A DNA stretch of 64,000 nucleotides from Bog-473 sp963821755 (GTDB lineage Bacteria; Actinomycetota; Acidimicrobiia; Acidimicrobiales; RAAP-2): the NCBI GenBank assembly GCA_963821755.1, contig CAWGEX010000002.1, forward strand, positions 434,001 to 498,000, read 5' to 3'. Shown here piece after piece: positions 1-8,896 of this stretch (position 1 is the first letter of the stretch; every line of letters starts with the position of its first letter). A program made the position numbers and the translations under genes. The notes under the pieces are model-generated. The model was not told the origin of the DNA. It was given only the letters and a program-made list of their open reading frames with translations, and searched no databases.

Positions 1-137
1 GTGCTGCTTCCCGTTGACGCCGATCCCGTGCCGGCACCGGTGGAAGTGAAATAACCGAAGGCCGCACCGGCCGCACCGAGAGACAGGCCGACGGCCAAGC
101 CGATGGTCACAGCCCTTTTGTCGAAGAAACGCCGCAT
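1..137 (-). CDS. Partial secreted or membrane-anchored protein, N-terminus only
   Basis: On the minus strand an ATG at 137 follows an AAAGGAGC ribosome site about 10 nt upstream. It opens a frame with no stop up to the window edge (about 45 residues). It begins MRRFFDKRAV and continues into a hydrophobic Ala/Gly-rich run (IGLAVGLSLGAAGAAFG), then YFTSTGAGTGSAS. A basic start, a hydrophobic core and a small Gly/Ser/Thr-rich stretch look like an export signal. The GYFTSTG stretch just after the core resembles the start of SipW-type/TasA-like secreted actinobacterial proteins, but too little is present to name a family. Confidence 0.55.
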   Translation of the reverse strand, partial: MRRFFDKRAVTIGLAVGLSLGAAGAAFGYFTSTGAGTGSASTGSS

Positions 138-683
138 TGGTCCACTGCTCCTTTCGTTGAATTTCTGCATGGGTTACTCATCCAGGACGTCGGTTTCGCC
201 ACTCGCTCCCCTCAGACCAGGCGACCAGATACAGCCTGAGGATCAACGCGTTGCCCTTGGTAAAGAACCCATGGAGTTCCCGCTACCGGCAGAAACCCAA
301 CGAGGGAGCTTCACTCTGTGCGAACCAACTTTGGTGGGAACCTCCCCTCCACGACGTGCCCGCGACACCTGGCTGAACCGCCGGTAGGCCCCGTGGGCCA
401 GACCGGCGTTCTCGCGAGCTGTACTTGCACAAATTAGCGCTGGCCGTCAATGAAAAAGCAAACAAAAAGGGGCATTGCACCCTTTCTGCCACCGCCTTGC
501 AATCGTCAGTCCAGCCCGGGGGGCGCTCACGGTGCCCAGATATTCCCTGCGTAAAGGGACTCTGGCCGGCGCAAACAGAATTTCGATCACGTCGCTAGGG
601 TGACCAACGACCGGACCCCACGGCTCGCCTTGGCCCATCTGGGTTCGGCGGAGACCGACGTGGTGAAGGCGGAGGAGACAACC
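138..683. other. Intergenic region, no supported gene
   Basis: About 545 nt lie between two divergent genes. Short open frames on both strands lack ribosome sites and recognisable sequence. An A-rich patch near 450-470 is unusually AT-rich for this window and could hold promoter sequence. No repeat or hairpin stands out. Confidence 0.5.
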
Positions 684-1475
684 ATGAACACACTCACGTC
701 ACAGGACGGCACGACGATCGCCTACGACACGCAGGGTGAGGGACCCGCCGTGATTCTGGTCGACGGCGCGCTGACCATCCATTCATCCGGCTCGGCGTCG
801 GAGCTGGCCAAACTCCTTGCACCGCACTTCACGGTGTACGGCTTTGATCGCCGCGGCCGCGGGGAGAGCGGGGACACGCTGCCCTACGCGGTCGACCGGG
901 AGATCGACGACATTGAGGCGCTCATCGACCGCGCCGGCGGCACGCCGTTCCTCTACGGTCACTCGTCCGGCGGGCCCCTGGCCATGCGGGCGGCCCTCAG
1001 GCTCGGCAGCAAGGTCAGCAAGATCGCCATGTACGAGCCTCCCTACAACAACGACCCTGGCGCGCAGGAGCCCTGGAGTCAGTACCTCACGCAGCTGAGG
1101 GAGGCCCTGGCCGAAGGCCGTCGGGGCGACGCGGTGGCCCTGTTCATGCGGTTTGTCGGCCGGCCGGCCGAGCAGGTCGACGCCATGCGCCGCGAGCCGT
1201 TCTGGCCGGGCATGGAAGCGGTTGCGCCGACCCTGGCCTATGACCACGCCGCCATCCTGGGCGAGCCCTGGTCGGTGCCGACCGGGCTGGCGGAGCGTCT
1301 CTCGGTGCCCGTCCTCGTGATGGCGGGCGACGCGGGCCTTCCCTTCATGCCCGATGCGGCGAGGGTGATGAGCCGGGCGATCCCGCAAGGCCGGCTGCGG
1401 ATGCTGGAGGGTCAGACGCACGAGGTGGAACCGGCGGCGCTCGCCCCGGTCCTGGTGGAGTTCTTCACCTCATGA
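684..1475 (+). CDS. Alpha/beta hydrolase fold protein
   Basis: A 263-residue alpha/beta hydrolase. The ATG at 684 is preferred to an in-frame ATG at 600 because GGAGACA sits just upstream and the fold begins directly (MNTLTSQDGTTIAYDTQG). The nucleophile elbow is GHSSG (Ser near residue 94), preceded by the YGFDRRGRGESG loop typical of the family. The acid is probably the Asp of VLVMAGDAG, and the base the His of GQTHEVEP near the C-terminus, so a complete triad is visible. Substrate cannot be predicted; relatives include small esterases and haloperoxidase-like hydrolases. It stands alone on the plus strand, tail to tail with era. Confidence 0.85.
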   Translation: MNTLTSQDGTTIAYDTQGEGPAVILVDGALTIHSSGSASELAKLLAPHFTVYGFDRRGRGESGDTLPYAVDREIDDIEALIDRAGGTPFLYGHSSGGPLAMRAALRLGSKVSKIAMYEPPYNNDPGAQEPWSQYLTQLREALAEGRRGDAVALFMRFVGRPAEQVDAMRREPFWPGMEAVAPTLAYDHAAILGEPWSVPTGLAERLSVPVLVMAGDAGLPFMPDAARVMSRAIPQGRLRMLEGQTHEVEPAALAPVLVEFFTS

Positions 1476-1539
1476 GGTGATGACAGGGACGGCGGTCTTC
1501 GCTTTGGCCCACCTTCGCCGTCTCGCCCACTGATCCGGG

Positions 1540-2424
1540 TCAGTACCCCAGCCGATTGAGCATTTCGTCGCGGTCCTGCCAGTGCTTCTCGACCTTGACG
1601 TGGAGTTCGAGGTAGGCCCCTTCGGGGAGCGTCTCGCGCACGGCGATGCCCACGGCTTTGAGGATCTCGCCGCCCTTCCCGATGACGATGCCCTTCTGCG
1701 AGTCCCGCTCCACGATGATGTCGCAACGGATATGCGGCCACTCCCACTCGGTGACCCGGCACGAGATGGAGTGGGGCAGCTCGTCGTGGGTACGCGACAG
1801 CAATTGCTCGCGCACCAACTCGGAGACCCAGAGCGCCTCGGGGGTGTCGGTGACGACGTCGTCGGGGAAGAACGGCGGCCCTTCCTCGAGCGAGTCCACG
1901 ATGTGAGCTCGCAGCCCCTCGACGCCGTCACCCTGACGGGCCGAGACGGGAAAGTACTCGACCGTGTCGAGGGGCACGATGGCCTCGACGGCGGCCTTCA
2001 CTGTGACCAGGCGCTCAATGATCTGATCGCCCCCCGCCTTGTCGATCTTGTTGACCACCACGATCAGGGCGGGGGGATCGTCGCTGCGCTGCACTTCCCG
2101 CAAGGCGCGTTCGAGGACGGTGCGATCCCCCGGGCCCACGGCGGCGGTGGCATCGACCAGGACCAGGATCACGTCGACATCGCTCAGGGCGCTGGTGGCG
2201 GTCTCGTTCAGCCGCGCCCCCAATGTGCTGCGGGGCCGGTGCAGTCCGGGCGTGTCGACGAAGACGACCTGGGCCTCGGGCTCGTGGAGCACCCCGAGAA
2301 TCCGGTGCCGCGTGGTGTTGGGCCGCGACGAGACGATCGAGACCTTGGTGCCCACCAGCTGGTTGACCAGGGTTGACTTTCCCACGTTGGGACGTCCGAC
2401 CACGGCGACGAATCCCGAGCGCAC
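1540..2424 (-). CDS. era: GTPase Era
   Basis: Era binds 16S rRNA through a KH domain and acts in 30S subunit maturation. The 294-residue frame has the P-loop GRPNVGKS near residues 10-17, VDTPGLHRPRS (G3), NKID (G4) and the SAR-type G5. A C-terminal KH domain contains VIGKGGEILK. I place the start at GTG 2424, giving VRSGFVAVVGRPNVGKS, two bases after the stop of the upstream CorC-like gene; the frame stays open further upstream, but that part overlaps the neighbour. It is the last gene of the hrcA-to-era operon, a common place for era. Confidence 0.95.
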   Translation of the reverse strand: MRSGFVAVVGRPNVGKSTLVNQLVGTKVSIVSSRPNTTRHRILGVLHEPEAQVVFVDTPGLHRPRSTLGARLNETATSALSDVDVILVLVDATAAVGPGDRTVLERALREVQRSDDPPALIVVVNKIDKAGGDQIIERLVTVKAAVEAIVPLDTVEYFPVSARQGDGVEGLRAHIVDSLEEGPPFFPDDVVTDTPEALWVSELVREQLLSRTHDELPHSISCRVTEWEWPHIRCDIIVERDSQKGIVIGKGGEILKAVGIAVRETLPEGAYLELHVKVEKHWQDRDEMLNRLGY

Positions 2425-2426
2425 GC

Positions 2427-3730
<1,304 letters not shown>

Positions 3731-3734
<4 letters not shown>

Positions 3735-4237
3735 GGGACTTGGGCGCGGTAGTAGCGGGTGAGCAACTCCTGCTCGAGCGCTTCCATCCGTTCGGCCTCG
3801 GCCTCTTCCTCATGGTCCAGGCCGAGGAGATGGAGGAGACCGTGCACCACCAGCAGCGCCACCTCGTCGTCGAGGGACACCTCGTGCTCGACCGCGTTGG
3901 CGGCCGCCACGGCCGGGCAGATCACCACGTCGCCCAGCAGGGTCAGTGTGCCCTCATCGGGCGAGACACCGGGTCCGCTGCCCCCGAGGTCAGGCGAACG
4001 CCCGGTCGGCCCGGGCTCGTCCTCGATCGGGAAGGACAGCACGTCGGTCGGACCGCTCTTGCCCAAGAACTGCTGGTTGAGGGCGGCCATGGCGTCCTCG
4101 TCGACGAAGAGGAGGGAGACTTCGGTCTCCCCCTTGACCCCGCGGGCGGCCAGCACCCGTTGCGCCAGGGTGCTCCATCGGGCCACCTCCATCGGGTGGT
4201 CGTCCTGTTCATCGGCGGCAAAGACGTCGATGGTCAC
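3731..4237 (-). CDS. ybeY: Endoribonuclease YbeY
   Basis: YbeY is a metal-dependent single-strand endoribonuclease used in 16S rRNA 3' end maturation and late 70S quality control. This 168-residue protein has the signature HGLLHLLGLDHEEEAE near its C-terminus, supplying the three zinc-binding histidines, and the conserved LSFP stretch near the middle. It carries a Gly/Ser/Pro-rich insertion (around GPTGRSPDLGGSGPG) within that middle section. It overlaps phoH upstream and the CorC-like gene downstream by 4 nt each, so translation is probably coupled. Confidence 0.95.
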
Positions 4238-5199
4238 TGGGTCGAGCCCGCCCGCCCTTCGGCCACCTCGTAGGCATCGACGATGTCGGCCACAATTTTG
4301 TGACGGACCACGTCGCGTCGGGTCAGATGCACAAAGGCGATGTCATCCACCCCACCGAGCACGGGCTCGAGCCCGAGCAGGCCGGAGCGGCCGCCCTGCA
4401 CGTCGATCTGGGTCACGTCACCGGTCACCACGCAACGCGAGCCGAATCCGATCCGGGTCAGGAACATCTTCATCTGCTCGGGTGACGTGTTCTGCGCCTC
4501 GTCGAGAATGATGAAGGAGTTGTTGAGCGTGCGACCGCGCATGAAGGCCAGCGGTGCCACTTCGATGGTACCGCGGTCGAGCAGGCGCTGGGCCCCTTCC
4601 GGTTCGAGCAGGTCGTACAGCGCGTCGTAGAGCGGGCGCAGGTACGGGTCGACCTTGGCCATGAGGTCACCGGGCAGGAAGCCCAGGCGCTCCCCTGCCT
4701 CAACCGCCGGCCTGGTCAAGATGATGCGCGCCACCTGACGCGACTGGAGGGCGTGCACGGCCTGGGCCACGGCCAGGTAGGACTTACCGGTACCGGCCGG
4801 GCCGATCCCGAAGGTGATGATGTTCTGCGAGATGGCATCGGTGTAGCGCTTCTGGCCCGCCGTGTTGGGGCGGATCGTCTTCCCCCCGGCCCCGCGCACC
4901 ACCTCGGCGCTCAGCACCTCACTCGGCCGGATGTCGTCGCGCACCATGTCGATGGTGCGGGCCAGGATGGAGGGGTCGAGGCCCTGCCCGGCCTGGAGGA
5001 GCAGCACGAGCTCGTCGAAGAGGCGCACCACCTGATCCGCTGCCGGCCCGTCGACCGAGATCCGGTTTCCCTGCACCGAGATCTGCTCGTCGGGGAAGGC
5101 CAGCTCGATCTGGCGCAGGAGCTCGTCTCGGGTGCCCAGCAGCCCGGCCATCAGGTGATTGCCCGGAACGAGGCTTTCGGCGTGCGTGGCGGTCGTCAT
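4234..5199 (-). CDS. phoH: PhoH family ATPase
   Basis: A 321-residue PhoH-like protein with Walker A GPAGTGKS, Walker B IILDEAQN and the conserved RPAVEAGERLGFLPGD segment; an R3H/KH-like N-terminal region precedes the ATPase domain. PhoH proteins are predicted RNA-linked ATPases encoded beside ybeY. The start is ATG 5199 (MTTATHAESLVPG). The same frame is open upstream into the HIT gene, giving an apparent 439-residue HIT-PhoH fusion. That is an artefact of a frameshift in HIT: the proper HIT frame stops in a TGA overlapping this ATG. Confidence 0.9.
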   Translation of the reverse strand: MTTATHAESLVPGNHLMAGLLGTRDELLRQIELAFPDEQISVQGNRISVDGPAADQVVRLFDELVLLLQAGQGLDPSILARTIDMVRDDIRPSEVLSAEVVRGAGGKTIRPNTAGQKRYTDAISQNIITFGIGPAGTGKSYLAVAQAVHALQSRQVARIILTRPAVEAGERLGFLPGDLMAKVDPYLRPLYDALYDLLEPEGAQRLLDRGTIEVAPLAFMRGRTLNNSFIILDEAQNTSPEQMKMFLTRIGFGSRCVVTGDVTQIDVQGGRSGLLGLEPVLGGVDDIAFVHLTRRDVVRHKIVADIVDAYEVAEGRAGSTQ

Positions 5200-5553
5200 C
5201 CGGCGCCCACGGGCCACCGGAGCTTCTCCCCACCCATCACGTGGAGGTGCAGATGCGGCACCGAATTCGAGCGCGTCGGGTCCGACGTTGAAGACGAGTC
5301 GGTAGCCGCGATCGGGACCGGCCAACCCGGCGGCCTCGGCCACGGCCCGGGCCGCCATCACCATGTCGGCCAGCACGTCGCCGTCGCCGGAGGTCACGGC
5401 CGACGCATCGGTGATGTGGCGGCGGGGCACTACCAGCACGTGCAGGGGCGCTGCGGGGGCAATGTCCTTGAAGGCCACCGTGGTGTCGGTCTGGTGCACG
5501 ATCTCGGCCGGCACCTCGCCGGCCACGATGCCGCAGAAGAGGCAGTCACTCAT
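5196..5553 (-). pseudogene. HIT-family nucleotide hydrolase, single-base frameshift
   Basis: HIT (histidine triad) proteins hydrolyse nucleotide phosphoramidates and related substrates. The frame starts MSDCLFCGIVAGEVPAE and reads normally through FNVGPDAL. An extra base near 5266-5272 (minus-strand CTC-G-AATTC) then shifts it. In the shifted frame the expected end appears as NSVPHLHLHVMGGEKLRW, with the HLHLH triad, stopping in a TGA that overlaps the phoH ATG. The true product would be about 118 residues. Either the gene is broken or the base is a sequence error; the intact triad and correct stop favour error or a very recent mutation. Confidence 0.85.
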
Positions 5554-5783
5554 CCGTCGGTGTCGCCGCCCTTCAATGGTGGGTAGAGGTGTTCCAGTTG
5601 GCCCGGCCGAATCCGGCAGGACTCAATGTAGCGAGCCACGTCGTCGCCCTTGAGCCGGATCACCCGACCGAACTTATAGGCCGCCAGGTCGCCCTCGTCA
5701 ATGAAGCGGTAGAGGCTGCGCAGGGTGATGCCCAGGCGGGCGGCGGCCTCCTTGGTACTGAGCCAGGCCCCCTCGTCGGTCAT
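5550..5783 (-). CDS. Excisionase-type helix-turn-helix DNA-binding protein
   Basis: A 77-residue protein of the MerR/excisionase HTH_17 type: WLSTKEAAARLGITLRSLYRFIDEGDLAAYKFGRVIRL, then a helix DDVARYIESCRI. The motif (choose, place, bind with KFGRVIRL wing) is that of small DNA-binding excisionase-family proteins. In actinobacteria such genes are common in chromosomal operons, and this one sits inside the rsmE-HIT-phoH group, so it is more likely a housekeeping regulator than a phage excisionase. Start and stop overlap both neighbours (TGATG with rsmE, ATGA with HIT). Confidence 0.8.
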   Translation of the reverse strand: MTDEGAWLSTKEAAARLGITLRSLYRFIDEGDLAAYKFGRVIRLKGDDVARYIESCRIRPGQLEHLYPPLKGGDTDG

Positions 5784-6544
5784 CACGTGGATTCTCCCAC
5801 TGGGGCCACCGTACCCGTGCGCAGGGAGACCATCAGCGCCCCCGCCATGACCGCCGCCGTCTCCGCCCGGAGCACGCTCAGGCCGAAGCCAACGGTGGGC
5901 AGACCGGCCGCCAATTCGTCGGCGCTCCATCCCCCTTCGGGACCCACGGCCACCACCCGGTGAGCGGCGCTCGGCCGGTCTCCGCTGAGCTGGGCCAGGA
6001 CCACCGACCCGGGTCCGCCCAAGCCGGCCAGATCGGCGAACTTCGTCACCGCACCCACGTCGGGCAACCACACCCGACGGCTCTGGGCCGCCGCTTCGCG
6101 CGCCACCCGCCGCAGCCGTTCAACCGCGCCCGCTCCCCGCTCCCCGGCCCAGCGGATCACGCTGCGCTCGCTGATCAGCGGCACGATGCGGTCGACCCCC
6201 AGCTCGGTCAGCTTCTGTACCACCCACTCGGGGCGCTCACCCTTGGTGGGCGCGAAGGCCACCGTGAGGCCCGGCTCGGAGGCATCTTCGAATTGCACCG
6301 CACCGTCGCCGCCGGGTCCGGGCAGGCCGCTGACCGGCTCGAGGGTCTCACCGCCCGCCCACCGCGTCCGGGCCCAGCGCCCCGCCCCGTCGCTGACGAC
6401 GACTTCTTCGCCCGCCCGGAGCCTGAGGACCCGCGACAGGTGATGGAGGTCCGAGTCAGCGGGACGTGCCGCCGCCGGATCGTCGACGAAGACCTGGGCC
6501 GCGGCGGCGGCGCGAACGCCGAAGGCGGCGTGGTCGGCTCGCAC
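5783..6544 (-). CDS. rsmE: 16S rRNA m3U1498 methyltransferase RsmE
   Basis: RsmE methylates U1498 of 16S rRNA using SAM (SPOUT fold, C-terminal trefoil knot). The frame shows HLSRVLRLRAGEEVVVSDG in the PUA-like N-terminal part, KGERPEWVVQKLTELGVDRIVPL, and the knot motifs VAVGPEGGWSADEL and LSVLRAETA. I choose GTG 6544 (VRADHAAFGVRAA), just after the dnaJ stop, giving 253 residues, the normal family size; the longer upstream extension overlaps dnaJ. Its TGA overlaps the next ATG by one base. Confidence 0.92.
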   Translation of the reverse strand: MRADHAAFGVRAAAAAQVFVDDPAAARPADSDLHHLSRVLRLRAGEEVVVSDGAGRWARTRWAGGETLEPVSGLPGPGGDGAVQFEDASEPGLTVAFAPTKGERPEWVVQKLTELGVDRIVPLISERSVIRWAGERGAGAVERLRRVAREAAAQSRRVWLPDVGAVTKFADLAGLGGPGSVVLAQLSGDRPSAAHRVVAVGPEGGWSADELAAGLPTVGFGLSVLRAETAAVMAGALMVSLRTGTVAPVGEST

Positions 6545-6548
6545 CGTC

Positions 6549-7691
6549 CTAGGAGAAGGCGGAACGAAGGCGGGAGAACACCCCGTCGCCACCGCCACTG
6601 CCGGGCGGTGAGACCTCTTCGCCCCGGGCGGCGGCGAACTGCCGCAGGAGGTTGTCCTGTTCCTCGCTGAGTTCGTTCGGCGTGTCAATCAGCGTGTGGA
6701 CGAAGAGGTCACCCCGTCCGCGTCCGCGCAGGTGGGGCACGCCCTCCCCCTTGATCTTGTGCACGTGGCCGTAGGGAGTGCCCGGAGCCACCGCCACCGT
6801 CTGGGTGCCTTCGAGCGTCTCCACGGCGCATTCGGTGCCCAAGGCGGCTTGGGCCAGCCCGATGGACATGGTGGTGTGGAGGTCGTCACCACTGCGTTCG
6901 AAGCGCGGGTCGGGCGTGACGGCGAGATGCACGAACAGCGATCCGCTGGGCGCCCCCCGCTGGCCGGCCGCGCCGTGGTCGGCCAGGCGCAAGGTGGTGC
7001 CGTCCTCGACCCCGGCCGGTACCTCGACGGTGAACGTCCGCTCCTCGTTGCGCCGACCGTCGCCCCGACAGGCGGGACACGGGTTGAGGATGACCTGGCC
7101 GGTGCCGCCGCAGCGTGAACAGGCCACGCTGGTGACGACCTGGCCCAAGAGGGACTGGCGGACCCTTCGCAGCTCGCCGGCCCCGGCACATTCGACGCAG
7201 GTGATGGGTTCGGTATCGGGAGCCGTCCCCAGGCCCGAGCAGGTGTCGCACATGACCGGGAGCCGGACGGTGAGCTCCTTGTGCGCACCGAAGACCGCTT
7301 CGGCGAACTCCAGGCCCAAGCGCACTTCGGCGTCGGCCCCGGCCGCCGGGCCCCGACGGCGCCCGCCACCGCCCTGCATCTGCCCGAAGAAGGCCTCGAA
7401 GATGTCCCCGATGCCGCCCTCGAATCCGAACCCGCCGGCGCCGGCCTGGGCTCCGAACACCCCTTCGGGACCGAAACGGTCGTAACGAGCCCGCCGTTCT
7501 GGATCGCGCAGGACTTCGTAGGCCACCGAGACTTCCTTGAACTTGGCTTCGGCGGCGGCGTCACCCGGATTGGTATCGGGGTGCAGCTCGCGGGCGCGCA
7601 CGCGGTAGGCCTTCTTGATCTCGTCGTCGGTGGCGTCGTGCCGGACCCCGAGCAACTCGTAGAGGTCGCCCAACTGGTCAATGCCGGCCAT
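6549..7691 (-). CDS. dnaJ: Chaperone DnaJ
   Basis: A 380-residue type I J-protein and DnaK co-chaperone. Starting at ATG 7691 (MAGIDQLGDLYELLGV), it has the J domain with HPD in ARELHPDTN, a Gly/Phe-rich linker (GAGGFGFEGGIGD), and four CxxCxGxG zinc repeats (CDTCSGLG, CVECAGAG, CSRCGGTG, CPACRGDG). The two-lobed substrate-binding C-terminal domain follows. It lies directly after hrcA, whose end it overlaps by 14 nt, so it should share the CIRCE-controlled transcript. This is the HrcA-linked dnaJ copy typical of actinobacteria (DnaJ2 type). Confidence 0.95.
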   Translation of the reverse strand: MAGIDQLGDLYELLGVRHDATDDEIKKAYRVRARELHPDTNPGDAAAEAKFKEVSVAYEVLRDPERRARYDRFGPEGVFGAQAGAGGFGFEGGIGDIFEAFFGQMQGGGGRRRGPAAGADAEVRLGLEFAEAVFGAHKELTVRLPVMCDTCSGLGTAPDTEPITCVECAGAGELRRVRQSLLGQVVTSVACSRCGGTGQVILNPCPACRGDGRRNEERTFTVEVPAGVEDGTTLRLADHGAAGQRGAPSGSLFVHLAVTPDPRFERSGDDLHTTMSIGLAQAALGTECAVETLEGTQTVAVAPGTPYGHVHKIKGEGVPHLRGRGRGDLFVHTLIDTPNELSEEQDNLLRQFAAARGEEVSPPGSGGGDGVFSRLRSAFS

Positions 7692-8781
7692 CGTCACCCC
7701 TGCCCTCTCCGGACCCACCAGCGCGTCCGCTGCCCAGGCGTTCGCCGAGCCGCTCACCCACCACGTGCGCCGCGGCCAGCGCCCCGGGATAGTTCATGCG
7801 GGTGGGGCCGAGCAACCCGACCGCGCCCAATTCCTGACCGGCCACGCAGACCGGTGCCACCACCACGGCGCACGAGGCCAAGGGCTCGTAGCCGTGTTCG
7901 GTACCGATGGACACCGACAGGCCGCGGCCCAGCACGTCACGGAGCAGCGTCACCACCACCAACTGCTGTTCGAGAATCTCCAGGACCGAGCGCACCGTCT
8001 CGACGGCTTCGAAGGACTCGGCCAGGCGCGACGGCCCACCCACAAAGACCTGATCCGACTCGATGGAGCGCTCCATGAGGTCGAAGGCGGTCCCGGCCGC
8101 AGCGACCACCCGATCGACCTCGTCGTCGCCGCTGCTCGGGACGGACCAGCCGAAGGCCGAAGTGCGTCCGACCAGGTGTTCGTTCAGCAGGGCGCCACAG
8201 CGGGCCAGGACGGCGTCGGAAACCTCGGTTTCAAAGTCAATGGTCCGCTTTTCCACGGCGCCATCGGAGAGCACGACCACCAGGAGCGCAACCTTTGGTC
8301 CCAGTCCGACCACCTGCAGCGAGCGGATGGTCGCCGTGTCGTGCGACGGCCCGACCACGACGGCGGCATAGGAGGTGAGCTCGGTCAGCAGTCCAGTGGC
8401 CCGTTCGAGCATGGTCTCCATCTCGACGTGGACCTGATCGAAGAAGGCACTGACCGCCCGGTGCTGGATCGGGCCGAGAATTCCCGGCTCGGTCAGATGG
8501 TCGACGAAGAAGCGGTAGCCCTTGTCGGTTGGGATCCGACCGGCGCTCGTATGGGGTTGCACCAGGTAGCCGTCCCGCTCCAGGGCCACCATTTCCGAGC
8601 GCACCGTGGCGGAGGAGACCTCCACCCCGGGGGCACTGGCCACGTGGGAGGAGCCCACCGGCTCGGCCGTCCCGATGTACTCCGTCACCACGGCCTCCAG
8701 AATGGACGCCTGGCGGTGGTTCAGCTCGCGCGCGTCCCCTTCGGGAGCGTCCGGTGCGACGTGGTCGGCAATGGGGGTCAT
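7678..8781 (-). CDS. hrcA: Heat-inducible transcriptional repressor HrcA
   Basis: HrcA represses class I heat-shock genes by binding CIRCE. The protein has an N-terminal winged helix (LNHRQASILEAVVTEYIGTAEPVGS, SATVRSEMVALERDGYLVQPHTSAGRIPTDKGYRFFVD) and the usual dimerisation/GAF-like core. I place the start at ATG 8781 (MTPIADHVAPD, 367 residues). An in-frame TTG at 8796 would lie inside the CIRCE operator. No clear ribosome site is visible, so the message may be leaderless or nearly so. dnaJ follows and overlaps. Confidence 0.93.
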   Translation of the reverse strand: MTPIADHVAPDAPEGDARELNHRQASILEAVVTEYIGTAEPVGSSHVASAPGVEVSSATVRSEMVALERDGYLVQPHTSAGRIPTDKGYRFFVDHLTEPGILGPIQHRAVSAFFDQVHVEMETMLERATGLLTELTSYAAVVVGPSHDTATIRSLQVVGLGPKVALLVVVLSDGAVEKRTIDFETEVSDAVLARCGALLNEHLVGRTSAFGWSVPSSGDDEVDRVVAAAGTAFDLMERSIESDQVFVGGPSRLAESFEAVETVRSVLEILEQQLVVVTLLRDVLGRGLSVSIGTEHGYEPLASCAVVVAPVCVAGQELGAVGLLGPTRMNYPGALAAAHVVGERLGERLGSGRAGGSGEGRGDDGRH

Positions 8782-8785
8782 GGGC

Positions 8786-8812
8786 TTGGCACTCAAGTCT
8801 ACCGAGTGCCAG
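8786..8812. promoter_or_regulatory. CIRCE operator for HrcA
   Basis: Inverted repeat TTGGCACTC, 9-nt spacer, GAGTGCCAG. It differs from the consensus TTAGCACTC-N9-GAGTGCTAA only at outer positions, and the arms pair at 8 of 9 positions. It ends 4 nt upstream of the proposed hrcA ATG, so HrcA bound here would block its own and dnaJ transcription. The position is diagnostic: immediately upstream of hrcA on the same strand. Confidence 0.9.
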
Positions 8813-8896
8813 CCGGTGTTCCTCGGCCACCTCCCGGACGGCCGCGGGGACGGCTCAGCCTGGGAGAGCCGCAGGTCAGTCGTCTGAGAGCCCAGG

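Noticed and set aside
600..683. Longer start for the alpha/beta hydrolase at ATG 600
   Set aside because: Extra residues are unlike the family, and the ribosome site sits before ATG 684.
783..1421. 212-residue minus-strand frame opposite the hydrolase
   Set aside because: Arg/His-rich shadow of a high-GC gene; no motif.
4234..5553. HIT-PhoH fusion protein of 439 residues
   Set aside because: The HIT triad and stop are in another frame; one indel creates the joined frame. Annotated as two genes.
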